From: Treponemataceae bacterium
GTDB taxonomy: Bacteria > Spirochaetota > Spirochaetia > Treponematales > Treponemataceae
NCBI GenBank assembly: GCA_024402455.1
Contig: JAKSTS010000091.1
Coordinates: 1 to 5,173 of the forward strand
Reading direction: 5' to 3'
Length of the DNA stretch: 5,173 nt
This document shows positions 1-4,996 of the stretch, in pieces. Numbering within the stretch: position 1 is the stretch's first letter; the number at the start of each line of letters is the position of its first letter. The notes beneath the pieces were generated by a model. It was not told where the DNA came from. It searched no databases and saw only the letters and a program-made list of their open reading frames with translations. The position numbers and the translations under genes were made by a program.

Positions 1-303
1 GAAGGCGAAAGCTGGTATAAAAAGGAATTAAAAGCAACTGTTAAAGCTATAAAAAGTGCTGGAATTATTGTTGAAATAAACACAGGGGCAATCGGCCGCA
101 AACTTATGGATGACGTGTACCCTTCTGAAGCTTTTCTGGAACTTTTATACGAAGAAGGAATTCCAATCTGCATAAATGCAGATTCACACCAAACTGACAC
201 TCTTGATTCTGCTTTTGACTTTGCAAAGCAACGGGCAAAAAAAGCAGGCTACAAAGAATTAGTTTATCCGGCTGGAAACACAAAATTTTCTGTAAAACTA
301 TAA
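1..303 (+). CDS. PHP-family histidinol-phosphatase-like protein, C-terminal part (5' truncated)
   Basis: The frame is open from the first base and ends at TAA 301-303, giving the last 100 residues of a gene that begins outside the window; the ATG at 106 is internal. The fragment matches the end of the PHP metal-dependent phosphoesterase fold of HisJ/HisK-type histidinol-phosphatases, which remove phosphate from L-histidinol phosphate in cytoplasmic histidine synthesis. What can be seen is a beta strand VEINT (fragment residues 24-28, with the family's Glu), then YPS (40-42), then GIPICINADSHQ (53-64). In the last motif Asp61 and His63 correspond to the late metal-binding D-x-H of PHP proteins. 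The tail LVYPAGNTKF is typical of the family's last strand. The N-terminal HxH motif is not in the window, so the exact substrate is inferred. Another PHP phosphoesterase is possible. Confidence 0.8.
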   Translation, partial: EGESWYKKELKATVKAIKSAGIIVEINTGAIGRKLMDDVYPSEAFLELLYEEGIPICINADSHQTDTLDSAFDFAKQRAKKAGYKELVYPAGNTKFSVKL

Positions 304-359
304 AAAAGCCTTAAAATGATTTTCTGCAATTTTTAGTACCTTGCAATAAAAACACCATA

Positions 360-401
360 AAAAACCGCTGTCAAAGCTCTTGGCTTAAAACAGCGGTTTT
401 T
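360..401 (+). terminator. Hairpin terminator after the PHP gene
   Basis: An 11-bp perfect stem pairs AAAAACCGCTG (360-370) with CAGCGGTTTTT (391-401). The 20-base loop has a small inner AAGC/GCTT pairing. It lies 57 bases after the PHP stop codon and ends in T5. Because the 5' arm begins with an A run, it could also stop transcription arriving from tyrS on the minus strand, so it may be bidirectional between these convergent genes. Confidence 0.75.
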
Positions 402-429
402 CCATATTAAAAATGTTTAAATCAGACAG

Positions 430-592
430 AATGTCGAGTTATAAAATCCATAGTTGTTCTTGCACTAACAAGACCATAAAAAACAATCTGTCATCCCGAA
501 TTTATTTCGGGATCTCTTAATACAAGGGGATGCTGAAATAACTTCAGCATGACAAAATGAATTTTACATCGCTTTTATAAAAGCTCGACATT
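430..592. repeat. Inverted-repeat-bounded module (MITE-like) between PHP gene and tyrS
   Basis: AATGTCGAG (430-438) is the exact reverse complement of CTCGACATT (584-592). The match continues inward as TTATAAAA (439-446) against TTTTATAA (573-580), apart from a 3-base insertion in the right arm. The right arm contains a 14-base perfect palindrome (571-584). The module encloses the paired-hairpin element 489-554. No gene is visible anywhere in 304-604. The module may be a small non-autonomous mobile element, or just the shared 3' region of two convergent genes. No target-site duplication is evident, so mobility is inference. Confidence 0.45.
489..554. repeat. Paired-palindrome repeat element, copy 1
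   Basis: The outer arms TGTCAT (489-494) and ATGACA (549-554) are complementary and enclose two hairpins. The first is ATCCCGAA (493-500) with TTCGGGAT (506-513), loop TTTAT. The second is ATGCTGAA (530-537) with TTCAGCAT (543-550), loop ATAAC. The layout is the same as in the elements at 4895-4954 and 4997-5068, so this is an interspersed repeat family. It resembles REP/BIME-type elements in layout, but no associated transposase is in the window. Confidence 0.8.
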
Positions 593-604
593 TGGGCAAA
601 TTAC

Positions 605-1837
605 TTAGATTTCAGCCAGATAGTACTTTTTCTTGCCGCGGCGGAAGATAATTACTTTGCCTTCCAGCGCCATATCTTTTTTTACAATCATCGTTTCATC
701 ATTAACAGTTTCGCCGTTAATCTGAACTGCGTTGTTTTTGATGAACTCACGTGCTTCGCGCTTTGAAGAAGCCATGCCATTGTTTACAAGAACGTCTACA
801 AGCGGAAGTTCTTCTGCATATTTGAATGTCGGAACACCTTTCATTCCTGTCAAAATATCTTTAACGGCAAGACCTTTGAAATCGCCTGCAAAAAGTTTTT
901 CACTAACCTGTACGGCGTTATCTGCTTCTTCTTTGCCGTGAATATCTTTTACAATCTGCCAGGCCAAAGTTTTCTGTGCAATGCGTTTTTCTGGAGCAGC
1001 CTGATGCTGAGCGTAAATGTCTTCAATTTCTTCTTTAGAAAGGAATGTGAAAACTTTAAGATATTCCAAAACCTTAGAATCATCAGCGTTAATAAGATAC
1101 TGGTAAATTGCGTAAGGTGCAGTTTTTTCTTTATCGAGCCAGAGGGCATTTCCTTCAGACTTGCCGAATTTTTTGCCAGTTGCATCAAGAATGAGCGGCA
1201 TTGTGAATGCATAAGCCTGTTCATCAAGCATTTTGCGGATTAAGTCTACACCAGTTGTAATGTTGCCCCACTGGTCTGAACCTGCAACCTGCATGATGCA
1301 TTTTTTGTCCTGGAACAAGTGAACAAAGTCGTAGCCCTGCAAAAGCATATAAGAAAATTCTGCATAAGTAATGCCAGTTTCCAAACGACGGCGGATAATG
1401 TCTTTGTCGAGCATGTAGTTCAAGCTGACATATTTGCCGACATCGCGCAGAAAGTTTAAGAATGAAAAATCTTTTGTCCATTCGTAGTTGTCTACAAGTT
1501 CTGCAGTTGGAACAAGACGCTTAATCTGAGCGCGGATTCCTTCAATATTATGATTTACTGCTTCTTCTGAAATAATTTCGCGTTCTGCTGTTGGACGCGG
1601 ATCGCCGATGCGGCCTGTTGCACCGCCACAGAGCAGAACAGGGTGATGACCTGCATTTGCAAGTCTTTTTGCCATACAAAGCGAAGAATAGTGACCAATG
1701 TGAAGACTGTCTGCTGTTGGGTCTGTTCCCCAGTAAAATGCAAATGGTTTTCCATCTAAAACCTTCTGTAAATCTGATTCTTCGCCAGCAATATCTTTAA
1801 TCAGGCCACGCCATTTTAAATCTTCGAAAAGTGTCAA
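605..1837 (-). CDS. tyrS: Tyrosyl-tRNA synthetase (TyrRS)
   Basis: This cytoplasmic class I synthetase activates tyrosine with ATP and charges tRNA-Tyr. From the TTG start chosen here it has 410 residues, normal for the bacterial TyrRS family. The Rossmann catalytic domain carries HIGH at 46-49, preceded by YWGTDPTADSL with Tyr35 and Asp39 in the tyrosine-pocket positions. GGATGRIGDP is at 71-80 and YMLLQGYDF at 163-171 supplies the Tyr/Gln/Asp pocket residues. GSDQWGN is at 186-192 and the KMSKS equivalent KFGKS at 223-227. The last ~65 residues form an S4-type RNA-binding domain (SSKREAREFI, QINGE, RRGKKKYYL). Start choice: TTG at 1837 follows AGGAG (1848-1844) with a 6-base gap and opens directly on the conserved TLFEDLKWRGL helix. 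The longer frame from ATG 1939 adds 34 residues, some from a repeat palindrome, without a good ribosome site. The gene follows a probable tyrosine-sensing leader (2047-2257). Confidence 0.97.
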   Translation of the reverse strand: MTLFEDLKWRGLIKDIAGEESDLQKVLDGKPFAFYWGTDPTADSLHIGHYSSLCMAKRLANAGHHPVLLCGGATGRIGDPRPTAEREIISEEAVNHNIEGIRAQIKRLVPTAELVDNYEWTKDFSFLNFLRDVGKYVSLNYMLDKDIIRRRLETGITYAEFSYMLLQGYDFVHLFQDKKCIMQVAGSDQWGNITTGVDLIRKMLDEQAYAFTMPLILDATGKKFGKSEGNALWLDKEKTAPYAIYQYLINADDSKVLEYLKVFTFLSKEEIEDIYAQHQAAPEKRIAQKTLAWQIVKDIHGKEEADNAVQVSEKLFAGDFKGLAVKDILTGMKGVPTFKYAEELPLVDVLVNNGMASSKREAREFIKNNAVQINGETVNDETMIVKKDMALEGKVIIFRRGKKKYYLAEI

Positions 1838-1848
1838 TTTTTTCTCCT
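1835..1848 (-). promoter_or_regulatory. tyrS ribosome-binding site and TTG start codon
   Basis: On the minus strand AAGGAG is followed by six A and TTG (1837-1835). This is the only strong Shine-Dalgarno sequence near the start of the TyrRS homology. It decides the start in favour of TTG over ATG at 1939 or ATG at 1885, neither of which has a comparable site. Confidence 0.85.
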
Positions 1849-1896
1849 TTTTAGTTGCTGAAAAAAGCCATTCATCCGTCAGCATGTTACTGCTGC

Positions 1897-1924
1897 CGTC
1901 ATTCTGAACTTGTTTCAGAATCTG
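1897..1924. repeat. Single palindrome of the TGTCAT family in the tyrS leader
   Basis: ATTCTGAA (1901-1908) pairs with TTCAGAAT (1914-1921) around loop CTTGT, preceded by CGTC and followed by CTG. It matches one arm of the paired elements elsewhere in the window, with no second arm beside it. Read on the minus strand in the tyrS frame it gives ILKQVQNDG, which explains the spurious N-terminal extension of the longer open frame. Confidence 0.75.
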
Positions 1925-1938
1925 TTTATCAATCAACA

Positions 1939-1960
1939 ACCTCGCCGCAAGTAGCGAGGT
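1939..1960. repeat. Short hairpin in the tyrS leader
   Basis: ACCTCGC (1939-1945) pairs perfectly with GCGAGGT (1954-1960) around the 8-base loop CGCAAGTA. It lies between the leader terminator and the tyrS start and has no T run, so it is not a simple terminator. It may belong to the same inserted repeat as the hairpin at 1990-2034. Confidence 0.5.
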
Positions 1961-1989
1961 ATGCTGTTCTTAATAAGTGGTTGCAGTCG

Positions 1990-2034
1990 GGTTTAATACC
2001 CCTTGTTACGACGCAAACGTCGGGGAATTAAACC
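1990..2034. repeat. Long composite hairpin in the tyrS leader
   Basis: GGTTTAAT (1990-1997) pairs with ATTAAACC (2027-2034). After one A/A mismatch CCCC (1999-2002) pairs with GGGG (2022-2025), and inside that GACG (2010-2013) pairs with CGTC (2018-2021) around a CAAA loop. The fold has no coding content and would sit in the tyrS 5' untranslated RNA. It looks like an intergenic repeat unit, but there is only one copy in this window. Confidence 0.5.
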
Positions 2035-2046
2035 TTCCGCACAAAT

Positions 2047-2076
2047 AAAAAAAACCTTCCGTTTAATGCGGAAGGC
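2047..2076 (-). terminator. Leader (attenuator) terminator upstream of tyrS
   Basis: On the minus strand CCTTCCG (2075-2069) pairs with CGGAAGG (2061-2055) around a 7-base loop and runs straight into T8 (2054-2047). The G at 2076 can extend the stem by wobble. It lies 38 bases past the stop of the 34-codon leader frame and about 210 bases before tyrS, so unless bypassed it would cut tyrS transcription from the promoter at 2229-2257. Its 5' arm can pair instead with 2133-2126. Confidence 0.85.
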
Positions 2077-2114
2077 TTGTAATTACCATATCAAATCAGC
2101 AACACATTTTTGCA

Positions 2115-2219
2115 CTAGCGTGCAGCTTCCGCAGGGTTAATGAGAAAATTACAGCTATAGTAAAGGTAAGCCAACGTAGAGGAATTAATTTTCTGTGCCC
2201 AACGGGAAATGTGTTTCAT
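2115..2219 (-). CDS. Putative 34-residue leader peptide, Tyr-rich
   Basis: ATG at 2219-2217 opens 34 codons ending at TAG (2117-2115). The peptide begins MKHISRW and contains LAYLYYSC at residues 16-23, with Tyr at 18, 20 and 21. It ends INPAEAAR. It sits between a strong promoter and a terminator in front of tyrosyl-tRNA synthetase, as expected for a sensing leader peptide whose product itself has no role. No Shine-Dalgarno sequence is visible. The ATG is only 9 bases past the -10 box, so the transcript is probably leaderless or nearly so. It has no membrane segment or recognised domain. The alternative is a chance frame inside a non-coding leader or small RNA. Confidence 0.6.
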   Translation of the reverse strand: MKHISRWAQKINSSTLAYLYYSCNFLINPAEAAR

Positions 2220-2228
2220 AATGTTCAA

Positions 2229-2257
2229 ACTTTAACAAAACAAATTCTTTATGTCAA
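2229..2257 (-). promoter_or_regulatory. Strong sigma-70-type promoter for the tyrS leader
   Basis: On the minus strand a perfect -35 TTGACA (2257-2252) is followed by a 17-base spacer and -10 TAAAGT (2234-2229). An extended-10 TG precedes it by one base (TGtTAAAGT). The predicted start falls at about 2223-2220, at or just before the ATG of the leader frame. It lies immediately after the terminator of the DUF2147 gene, so tyrS should be transcribed separately from that gene. Confidence 0.8.
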
Positions 2258-2259
2258 GA

Positions 2260-2308
2260 AAAGCTTAAAATGGTCTAAAACTTCAATTTTAGAACCAGAT
2301 TAAGCTTT
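2260..2308 (-). terminator. Hairpin terminator of the DUF2147 gene
   Basis: The outer arms AAAGCTTAA (2260-2268) and TTAAGCTTT (2300-2308) pair perfectly. Inside, TGGTCTAAAA (2271-2280) pairs with TTTTAGAACCA (2287-2297) with one bulged base around loop CTTCAA. On the minus strand the stem ends in CTTTTCTT, a modest T-rich tract. It begins 19 bases after the DUF2147 stop and abuts the -35 box of the tyrS leader promoter. Confidence 0.65.
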
Positions 2309-2327
2309 AAAACCTGATGAAGCCGGA

Positions 2328-2855
2328 TTATTCAGCAGGAAATTTTTCCTGAACAGCTTTTACATCTGCTTCAGAAGCTTTGACCCAATACTGGAATACT
2401 TTAATTGGACCAACCGTGCCGGCCATTGCAAGTGCCGGCTCTTTTGCCTTGTAGTTTTTGTTTTTATCGCCAGCGTTAAGATATTTTATTACACAGCCAT
2501 ACATTTTGCCGTTGCTCGGATCAACGATTGTGCCGTCTTTCCAGTTGCCTTCAGATTCTTTAACCATGTCATAAATCCATGGAGTGCCGACTGTAGTCAT
2601 TTTGTTTACTGCACCGCTTTTTGGAAAATTCTTGTAAGATTCCTTGCAGCTTGAAGCAATTACATTCTGCGGAAAATCTACGACAGCAGCAATTTCACCG
2701 AAAAGTTTTCCGTCTTTTTCGTAAATGTTCCAGATTGCAGTAATTTCACCAGTTTTGTCATCAATGCTTTTCCACAAACCGCATGCAGGATCTGCTGCAA
2801 AAAGTACACCTGCAAAAAGCACAAATGAACATATCAATGTAAGGATTTTTTTCAT
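2328..2855 (-). CDS. Exported DUF2147 family protein
   Basis: The protein has 175 residues from ATG 2855. The start is set by GAGGAG (2870-2865) 9 bases upstream and by the signal peptide beginning MKKILTLICSFVLF; the longer frame from 2906 adds 17 residues with no such site. Cleavage probably follows Ala20 (LFA/ADP), releasing a small extracytoplasmic protein. The mature part has the DUF2147 layout: GLWKSIDDKTGEI (26-38), IYEKDGKLFGEI (44-55), GTIVDPSNGKMYG (108-120), and a C-terminal QYW motif where the family usually has a Trp-ending strand. The mature protein has Cys25, Cys70 and Cys121. Family function is not established; members are small secreted beta-rich proteins that may bind a ligand or the cell wall. 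It is transcribed alone, divergently from the BspA-like gene, with its own terminator at 2260-2308. Confidence 0.85.
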   Translation of the reverse strand: MKKILTLICSFVLFAGVLFAADPACGLWKSIDDKTGEITAIWNIYEKDGKLFGEIAAVVDFPQNVIASSCKESYKNFPKSGAVNKMTTVGTPWIYDMVKESEGNWKDGTIVDPSNGKMYGCVIKYLNAGDKNKNYKAKEPALAMAGTVGPIKVFQYWVKASEADVKAVQEKFPAE

Positions 2856-2889
2856 AAATTTAGACTCCTCAAAAAAATGATGTTCCCTA

Positions 2890-2898
2890 ACAATAGCA
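2890..2898 (-). promoter_or_regulatory. Possible extended -10 promoter for the DUF2147 gene
   Basis: The minus strand reads TGCTATTGT (2898-2890), an extended -10 with TATTGT as hexamer. No convincing -35 is visible at 16-18 bases. It would give a 5' untranslated RNA of about 28 bases containing the GAGGAG site. It rests on one motif only. Confidence 0.3.
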
Positions 2899-2956
2899 CA
2901 TAGCATGGTTTTTATCTATGAGCGAACTTAAAAATTGAAATTTTAAGCGAAAACCT

Positions 2957-2985
2957 TTGCACAAACTTATATTTTATACGATAAT
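2957..2985 (+). promoter_or_regulatory. Possible promoter for the BspA-like lipoprotein gene
   Basis: A weak -35 TTGCAC (2957-2962), a 17-base spacer and -10 GATAAT (2980-2985, 5 of 6 consensus bases) lie in an AT-rich stretch. The predicted start near 2992 leaves about 46 bases before the ATG at 3039. The ribosome site there is weak (TTGGAT at 3029-3034). Confidence 0.45.
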
Positions 2986-3038
2986 ATCACCGCCTGTAAT
3001 TTTGATTCATAAAACAATCTTATTTTTTTGGATTTGAA

Positions 3039-4727
3039 ATGAAAGAAAATATTTCTAAATTTTTATCTTGTTTTGCATTATTTTTAATTCTGGCAGTCTG
3101 TGTTTCGTGCGGCGGCGGTGGCGGCGGCAGTGCTTCGCTTTTTATGCCCGAAAACGAGTTGAGAAACGGCGGCACAGGCGGCTGGGGCGGAAAAGGCAAA
3201 AAAAGCTCTTTTGGTGCACCAGCCAGCAATCTTGTGCTGACAGGCGGAACAAGCCTTGACGTTGACTATTATGTATATAACGGACAAAGATACAACACAG
3301 CAGAAGAACTGCTTGCAGTGCTTACAGCACAAGTAACGGCAGACGGCACATATTCAGTTGATGTCTATGTAAGCGGAGAAAATTCTGCAAGACCGGGCAG
3401 ATATGTAGTAAGCGGCGACCGCCGCACACTGCAACACCCGTATAAAATAAACATTGCTCTCCCTGAAGGTGGTTCGCTTTATCCACCAGCAACTAGTGGG
3501 ACAGCAACAGAATATTTCTATGCAAGCGAAGGTTTTCCAGTAAGCAAACTTGGTAGTGACCCTGTTACGGAAAACTGTGGCGTTTCGACTTCTGTTGATT
3601 TTCCTCTTGCAGGCTGGAATATAGGCGGACAGACAGTTGCCTCAAATGGAAAAATTACAGGTTTTTCTGGAGATATGAACCTTATTGCAGCAAAAGTTCC
3701 TGAAAAATACACAGTAGATAATGATGTACTTGCATTTTCTTCTGCATGCCAGAACGGTGAATCGTTTACAATTCCATCATCTGTTTCTTTTTCAACAATT
3801 GTAATTTCTTCACGATTAGATAATGAACCAATTAAACTTAATTTAGCTGATTCCGGGTATCATAATGATACTTATACAAATGAGTTTAAGAATGTTATGG
3901 ACCAGAACAGTGTAAACAGAATATCAAGCATAATATTGCCGAATAATATAACCAAAATCAATTCTGGTGGCGCCTTCGGAGCATTTGAAAGCAGTACAAC
4001 TTTAACTTCTGTAACCATTCCTGCTTCTGTTGAAATAATTGATGATTCTTCATTTTACGATTGCAGCAGTCTTACAACTGTAACTTTTTCTGGAAATTCC
4101 AATCTTCGAACAATTGCTGAAGATGCATTTAATGGCTGTTCAAACCTGGCACAGATAACCATTCCGTCTGGTGTTACAACAATTGGTGACAATGCATTTA
4201 GTGACTGTTCAAGCCTGGTACAGATAACCATTCCGAAAACTGTTGCAACTACCGGGGAGGGTGTCTTTATTAACTGTACATCTCTGAGAACCGTAACATT
4301 TGAGTCTGATTCTGAACTTGAGTATATAAATGATGGTATGTTCCTTTTGTGCAGTCAATTACAGGCTATAGACATTCCATCTGGAGTTGAATCGATTGGA
4401 ACAAACGCCTTTTCGGGCTGTTCAGCTTTGCAGACTGTAACAATTCCGGATGGTGTTATAACTATCGATCAAAATGCGTTCTTAAACTGCAGCAACTTAA
4501 GAAACGTAGAAATTCCGTCATCTGTCAGCATGATCGGTCAAAATGCATTTAAAGGCATAAATTTTGATTCAAATAACGAGATTATGTTTTGGCTCTATCC
4601 GAATGATATTACTTATGGTGGTTCTGATTCATTTGACAACGGTTCTATGGCAACGTGGTTTGACGGCAGTCCAGGCGGTTTCCCTGGTAGTGTTGTTTGG
4701 AATAGTTCCAATTCCAACTGGGACTAA
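3039..4727 (+). CDS. BspA-like leucine-rich-repeat surface lipoprotein
   Basis: The protein has 562 residues. Residues 1-23 are a lipoprotein signal peptide; Cys24 in VCVSC is the likely lipidated residue, with a relaxed lipobox as in spirochaetes. A G6 run (25-30) and a Gly/Lys-rich stretch (about 43-55) follow, probably a flexible tether. Residues 75-160 are unassigned. Residues 185-226 (AGWNIGG to PEKYTV, with FSGDMNL) resemble an InlB/Flg_new-type B-repeat. From about 297 to 506 there are roughly nine 20-25-residue BspA/TpLRR (LRR_5) repeats with consensus TIPsgVttIgdnAFxxCssL. The last 56 residues are Trp- and Gly-containing and unassigned. Such proteins sit on the cell surface and in characterised oral species bind host matrix or other bacteria; the ligand here is unknown. 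It is a single gene, divergent from the DUF2147 gene, with no clear T-tract terminator downstream. Confidence 0.9.
   Translation: MKENISKFLSCFALFLILAVCVSCGGGGGGSASLFMPENELRNGGTGGWGGKGKKSSFGAPASNLVLTGGTSLDVDYYVYNGQRYNTAEELLAVLTAQVTADGTYSVDVYVSGENSARPGRYVVSGDRRTLQHPYKINIALPEGGSLYPPATSGTATEYFYASEGFPVSKLGSDPVTENCGVSTSVDFPLAGWNIGGQTVASNGKITGFSGDMNLIAAKVPEKYTVDNDVLAFSSACQNGESFTIPSSVSFSTIVISSRLDNEPIKLNLADSGYHNDTYTNEFKNVMDQNSVNRISSIILPNNITKINSGGAFGAFESSTTLTSVTIPASVEIIDDSSFYDCSSLTTVTFSGNSNLRTIAEDAFNGCSNLAQITIPSGVTTIGDNAFSDCSSLVQITIPKTVATTGEGVFINCTSLRTVTFESDSELEYINDGMFLLCSQLQAIDIPSGVESIGTNAFSGCSALQTVTIPDGVITIDQNAFLNCSNLRNVEIPSSVSMIGQNAFKGINFDSNNEIMFWLYPNDITYGGSDSFDNGSMATWFDGSPGGFPGSVVWNSSNSNWD
4136..4235 (+). 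repeat. Near-identical neighbouring LRR coding repeats
   Basis: The 31 bases at 4136-4166 and 4205-4235, one 69-base (23-codon) repeat apart, differ at only two positions, both silent third-codon changes. Both encode CSxLxQITIP. Other repeats in the gene are far more diverged at DNA level, so these two look recently duplicated or converted. Confidence 0.7.
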
Positions 4728-4738
4728 GTATGTTCCCG

Positions 4739-4788
4739 GCTATCTGCTGCGCAGATAGCGTCGAGATTTTTGCTAACGCAAAAACTCG
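4739..4788. repeat. Two adjacent hairpins just after the lipoprotein gene
   Basis: GCTATCTGC (4739-4747) pairs perfectly with GCAGATAGC (4751-4759) around TGC. CGAG plus TTTTTGC (4762-4773, with one bulged A) pairs with GCAAAAACTCG (4778-4788) around TAAC. They begin 11 bases past the stop codon and neither is followed by a T run. They may protect or terminate the mRNA, but a classical intrinsic terminator is not seen. Confidence 0.5.
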
Positions 4789-4804
4789 CAAGGCTTGTGC
4801 AGAT

Positions 4805-4830
4805 TGTCATGCCGAATTTATTTCGGCATC
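4805..4830. repeat. Single palindrome of the TGTCAT family
   Basis: TGTCAT, then ATGCCGAA (4809-4816) paired with TTCGGCAT (4822-4829), loop TTTAT. The second arm of the usual pair is absent nearby. Instead an unrelated hairpin, CTAGTTTGC (4858-4866) with GCAAACTAG (4871-4879), lies downstream. Confidence 0.75.
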
Positions 4831-4857
4831 CCGGCTATTCGCTAGCACAGAAAGCTT

Positions 4858-4879
4858 CTAGTTTGCTTGCGCAAACTAG
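4858..4879. repeat. Perfect 9-bp hairpin
   Basis: CTAGTTTGC (4858-4866) and GCAAACTAG (4871-4879) pair around TTGC. It lies between two TGTCAT-family elements and is followed by a 12-base palindrome ACTTGTACAAGT (4884-4895). No gene or T tract accompanies it. Confidence 0.55.
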
Positions 4880-4894
4880 TAAAACTTGTACAAG

Positions 4895-4954
4895 TGTCAC
4901 CCCGAACCTGTTTCGGGGTCTATGAGCAGACCCTGAAACTAGTTCAGGGTGACA
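4895..4954. repeat. Paired-palindrome repeat element, copy 2
   Basis: The outer arms TGTCAC (4895-4900) and GTGACA (4949-4954) are complementary. Hairpin one is ACCCCGAA (4899-4906) with TTCGGGGT (4912-4919); hairpin two is ACCCTGAA (4930-4937) with TTCAGGGT (4943-4950). The outer arm has changed T-to-C on one side and A-to-G on the other relative to copies 1 and 3, keeping the pairing. Confidence 0.8.
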
Positions 4955-4995
4955 GGTTGTGCAGGTTTCGGCTTGAATTAGTCAAAAAAAAAGAA
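4926..4995 (+). repeat. 70-base direct repeat, left copy
   Basis: This copy starts at GCAGACCC and ends with A9 and GAA. It matches 5104-5173 at 69 of 70 positions; the one difference is T at 4940 against C at 5118, in the hairpin loop. It includes the right hairpin of paired element 2 plus a unique-looking tail (GGTTGTGCAGGTTTCGGC). Confidence 0.9.
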
Positions 4996-4996
4996 T

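Larger units (their letters stand above)
2047..2223 (-). promoter_or_regulatory. Candidate tyrosine-responsive transcription attenuator of tyrS
   Basis: The parts, in transcription order, are as follows. Tyr codons TAC, TAC and TAT lie at 2168-2166, 2162-2160 and 2159-2157 of the leader frame. TGCGGAAG (2133-2126) lies just before the leader stop codon (2117-2115). CTTCCGCA (2074-2067) is the competing segment, and the terminator 3' arm plus T8 follows. TGCGGAAG:CTTCCGCA (8 bp) and the terminator stem (7 bp plus wobble) share the same segment and exclude each other. A ribosome stalled on the Tyr codons leaves TGCGGAAG free, since it begins about 24 bases downstream, and favours read-through. 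A ribosome reaching the stop codon would cover it and favour termination. A possible weak 'region 1' is GGCTT (2172-2168) pairing with AAGCT. The layout is seen; the function is inferred from classical amino-acid attenuators. Confidence 0.65.

Noticed and set aside
571..584. The 14-base palindrome as the tyrS terminator
   Set aside because: The stem is almost all A/T and no T run follows on the minus strand. It is better explained as part of the right inverted repeat of the 430-592 module.
732..1800. Several overlapping open frames of 66-101 codons on both strands within tyrS
   Set aside because: They lie in other frames of a clearly coding TyrRS gene, have no domain signatures and lack ribosome sites.
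1838..1939. The 444-residue version of TyrRS starting at ATG 1939
   Set aside because: Its extra 34 residues include a translated palindrome and it lacks a ribosome site, while TTG 1837 has AGGAG at ideal spacing and begins at the family's first helix.
2047..2223. A known structural RNA (SRP RNA, 6S RNA or tRNA) between the DUF2147 gene and tyrS
   Set aside because: No SRP GGAAG/GCA loop in the right context, no tRNA cloverleaf or T-loop, and no long 6S-like closing stem could be found. A separate small RNA ending at the T8 terminator cannot be excluded.
1838..2257. A T-box riboswitch in the tyrS leader
   Set aside because: Aminoacyl-tRNA synthetase leaders often carry T-boxes, but neither the T-box motif (GGTGGTACCGCG-like) nor a stem I specifier loop layout is visible on the minus strand.
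3020..3712. Antisense and alternate-frame open frames across the 5' half of the lipoprotein gene
   Set aside because: They arise from the Gly-codon-rich stretch (poly-Pro on the opposite strand) and have no signal, domain or start site support.
4564..4758. A 64-codon plus-strand frame over the 3' end of the lipoprotein gene
   Set aside because: It is an out-of-frame shadow of the LRR protein that runs into the downstream hairpin; no ribosome site or homology is apparent.
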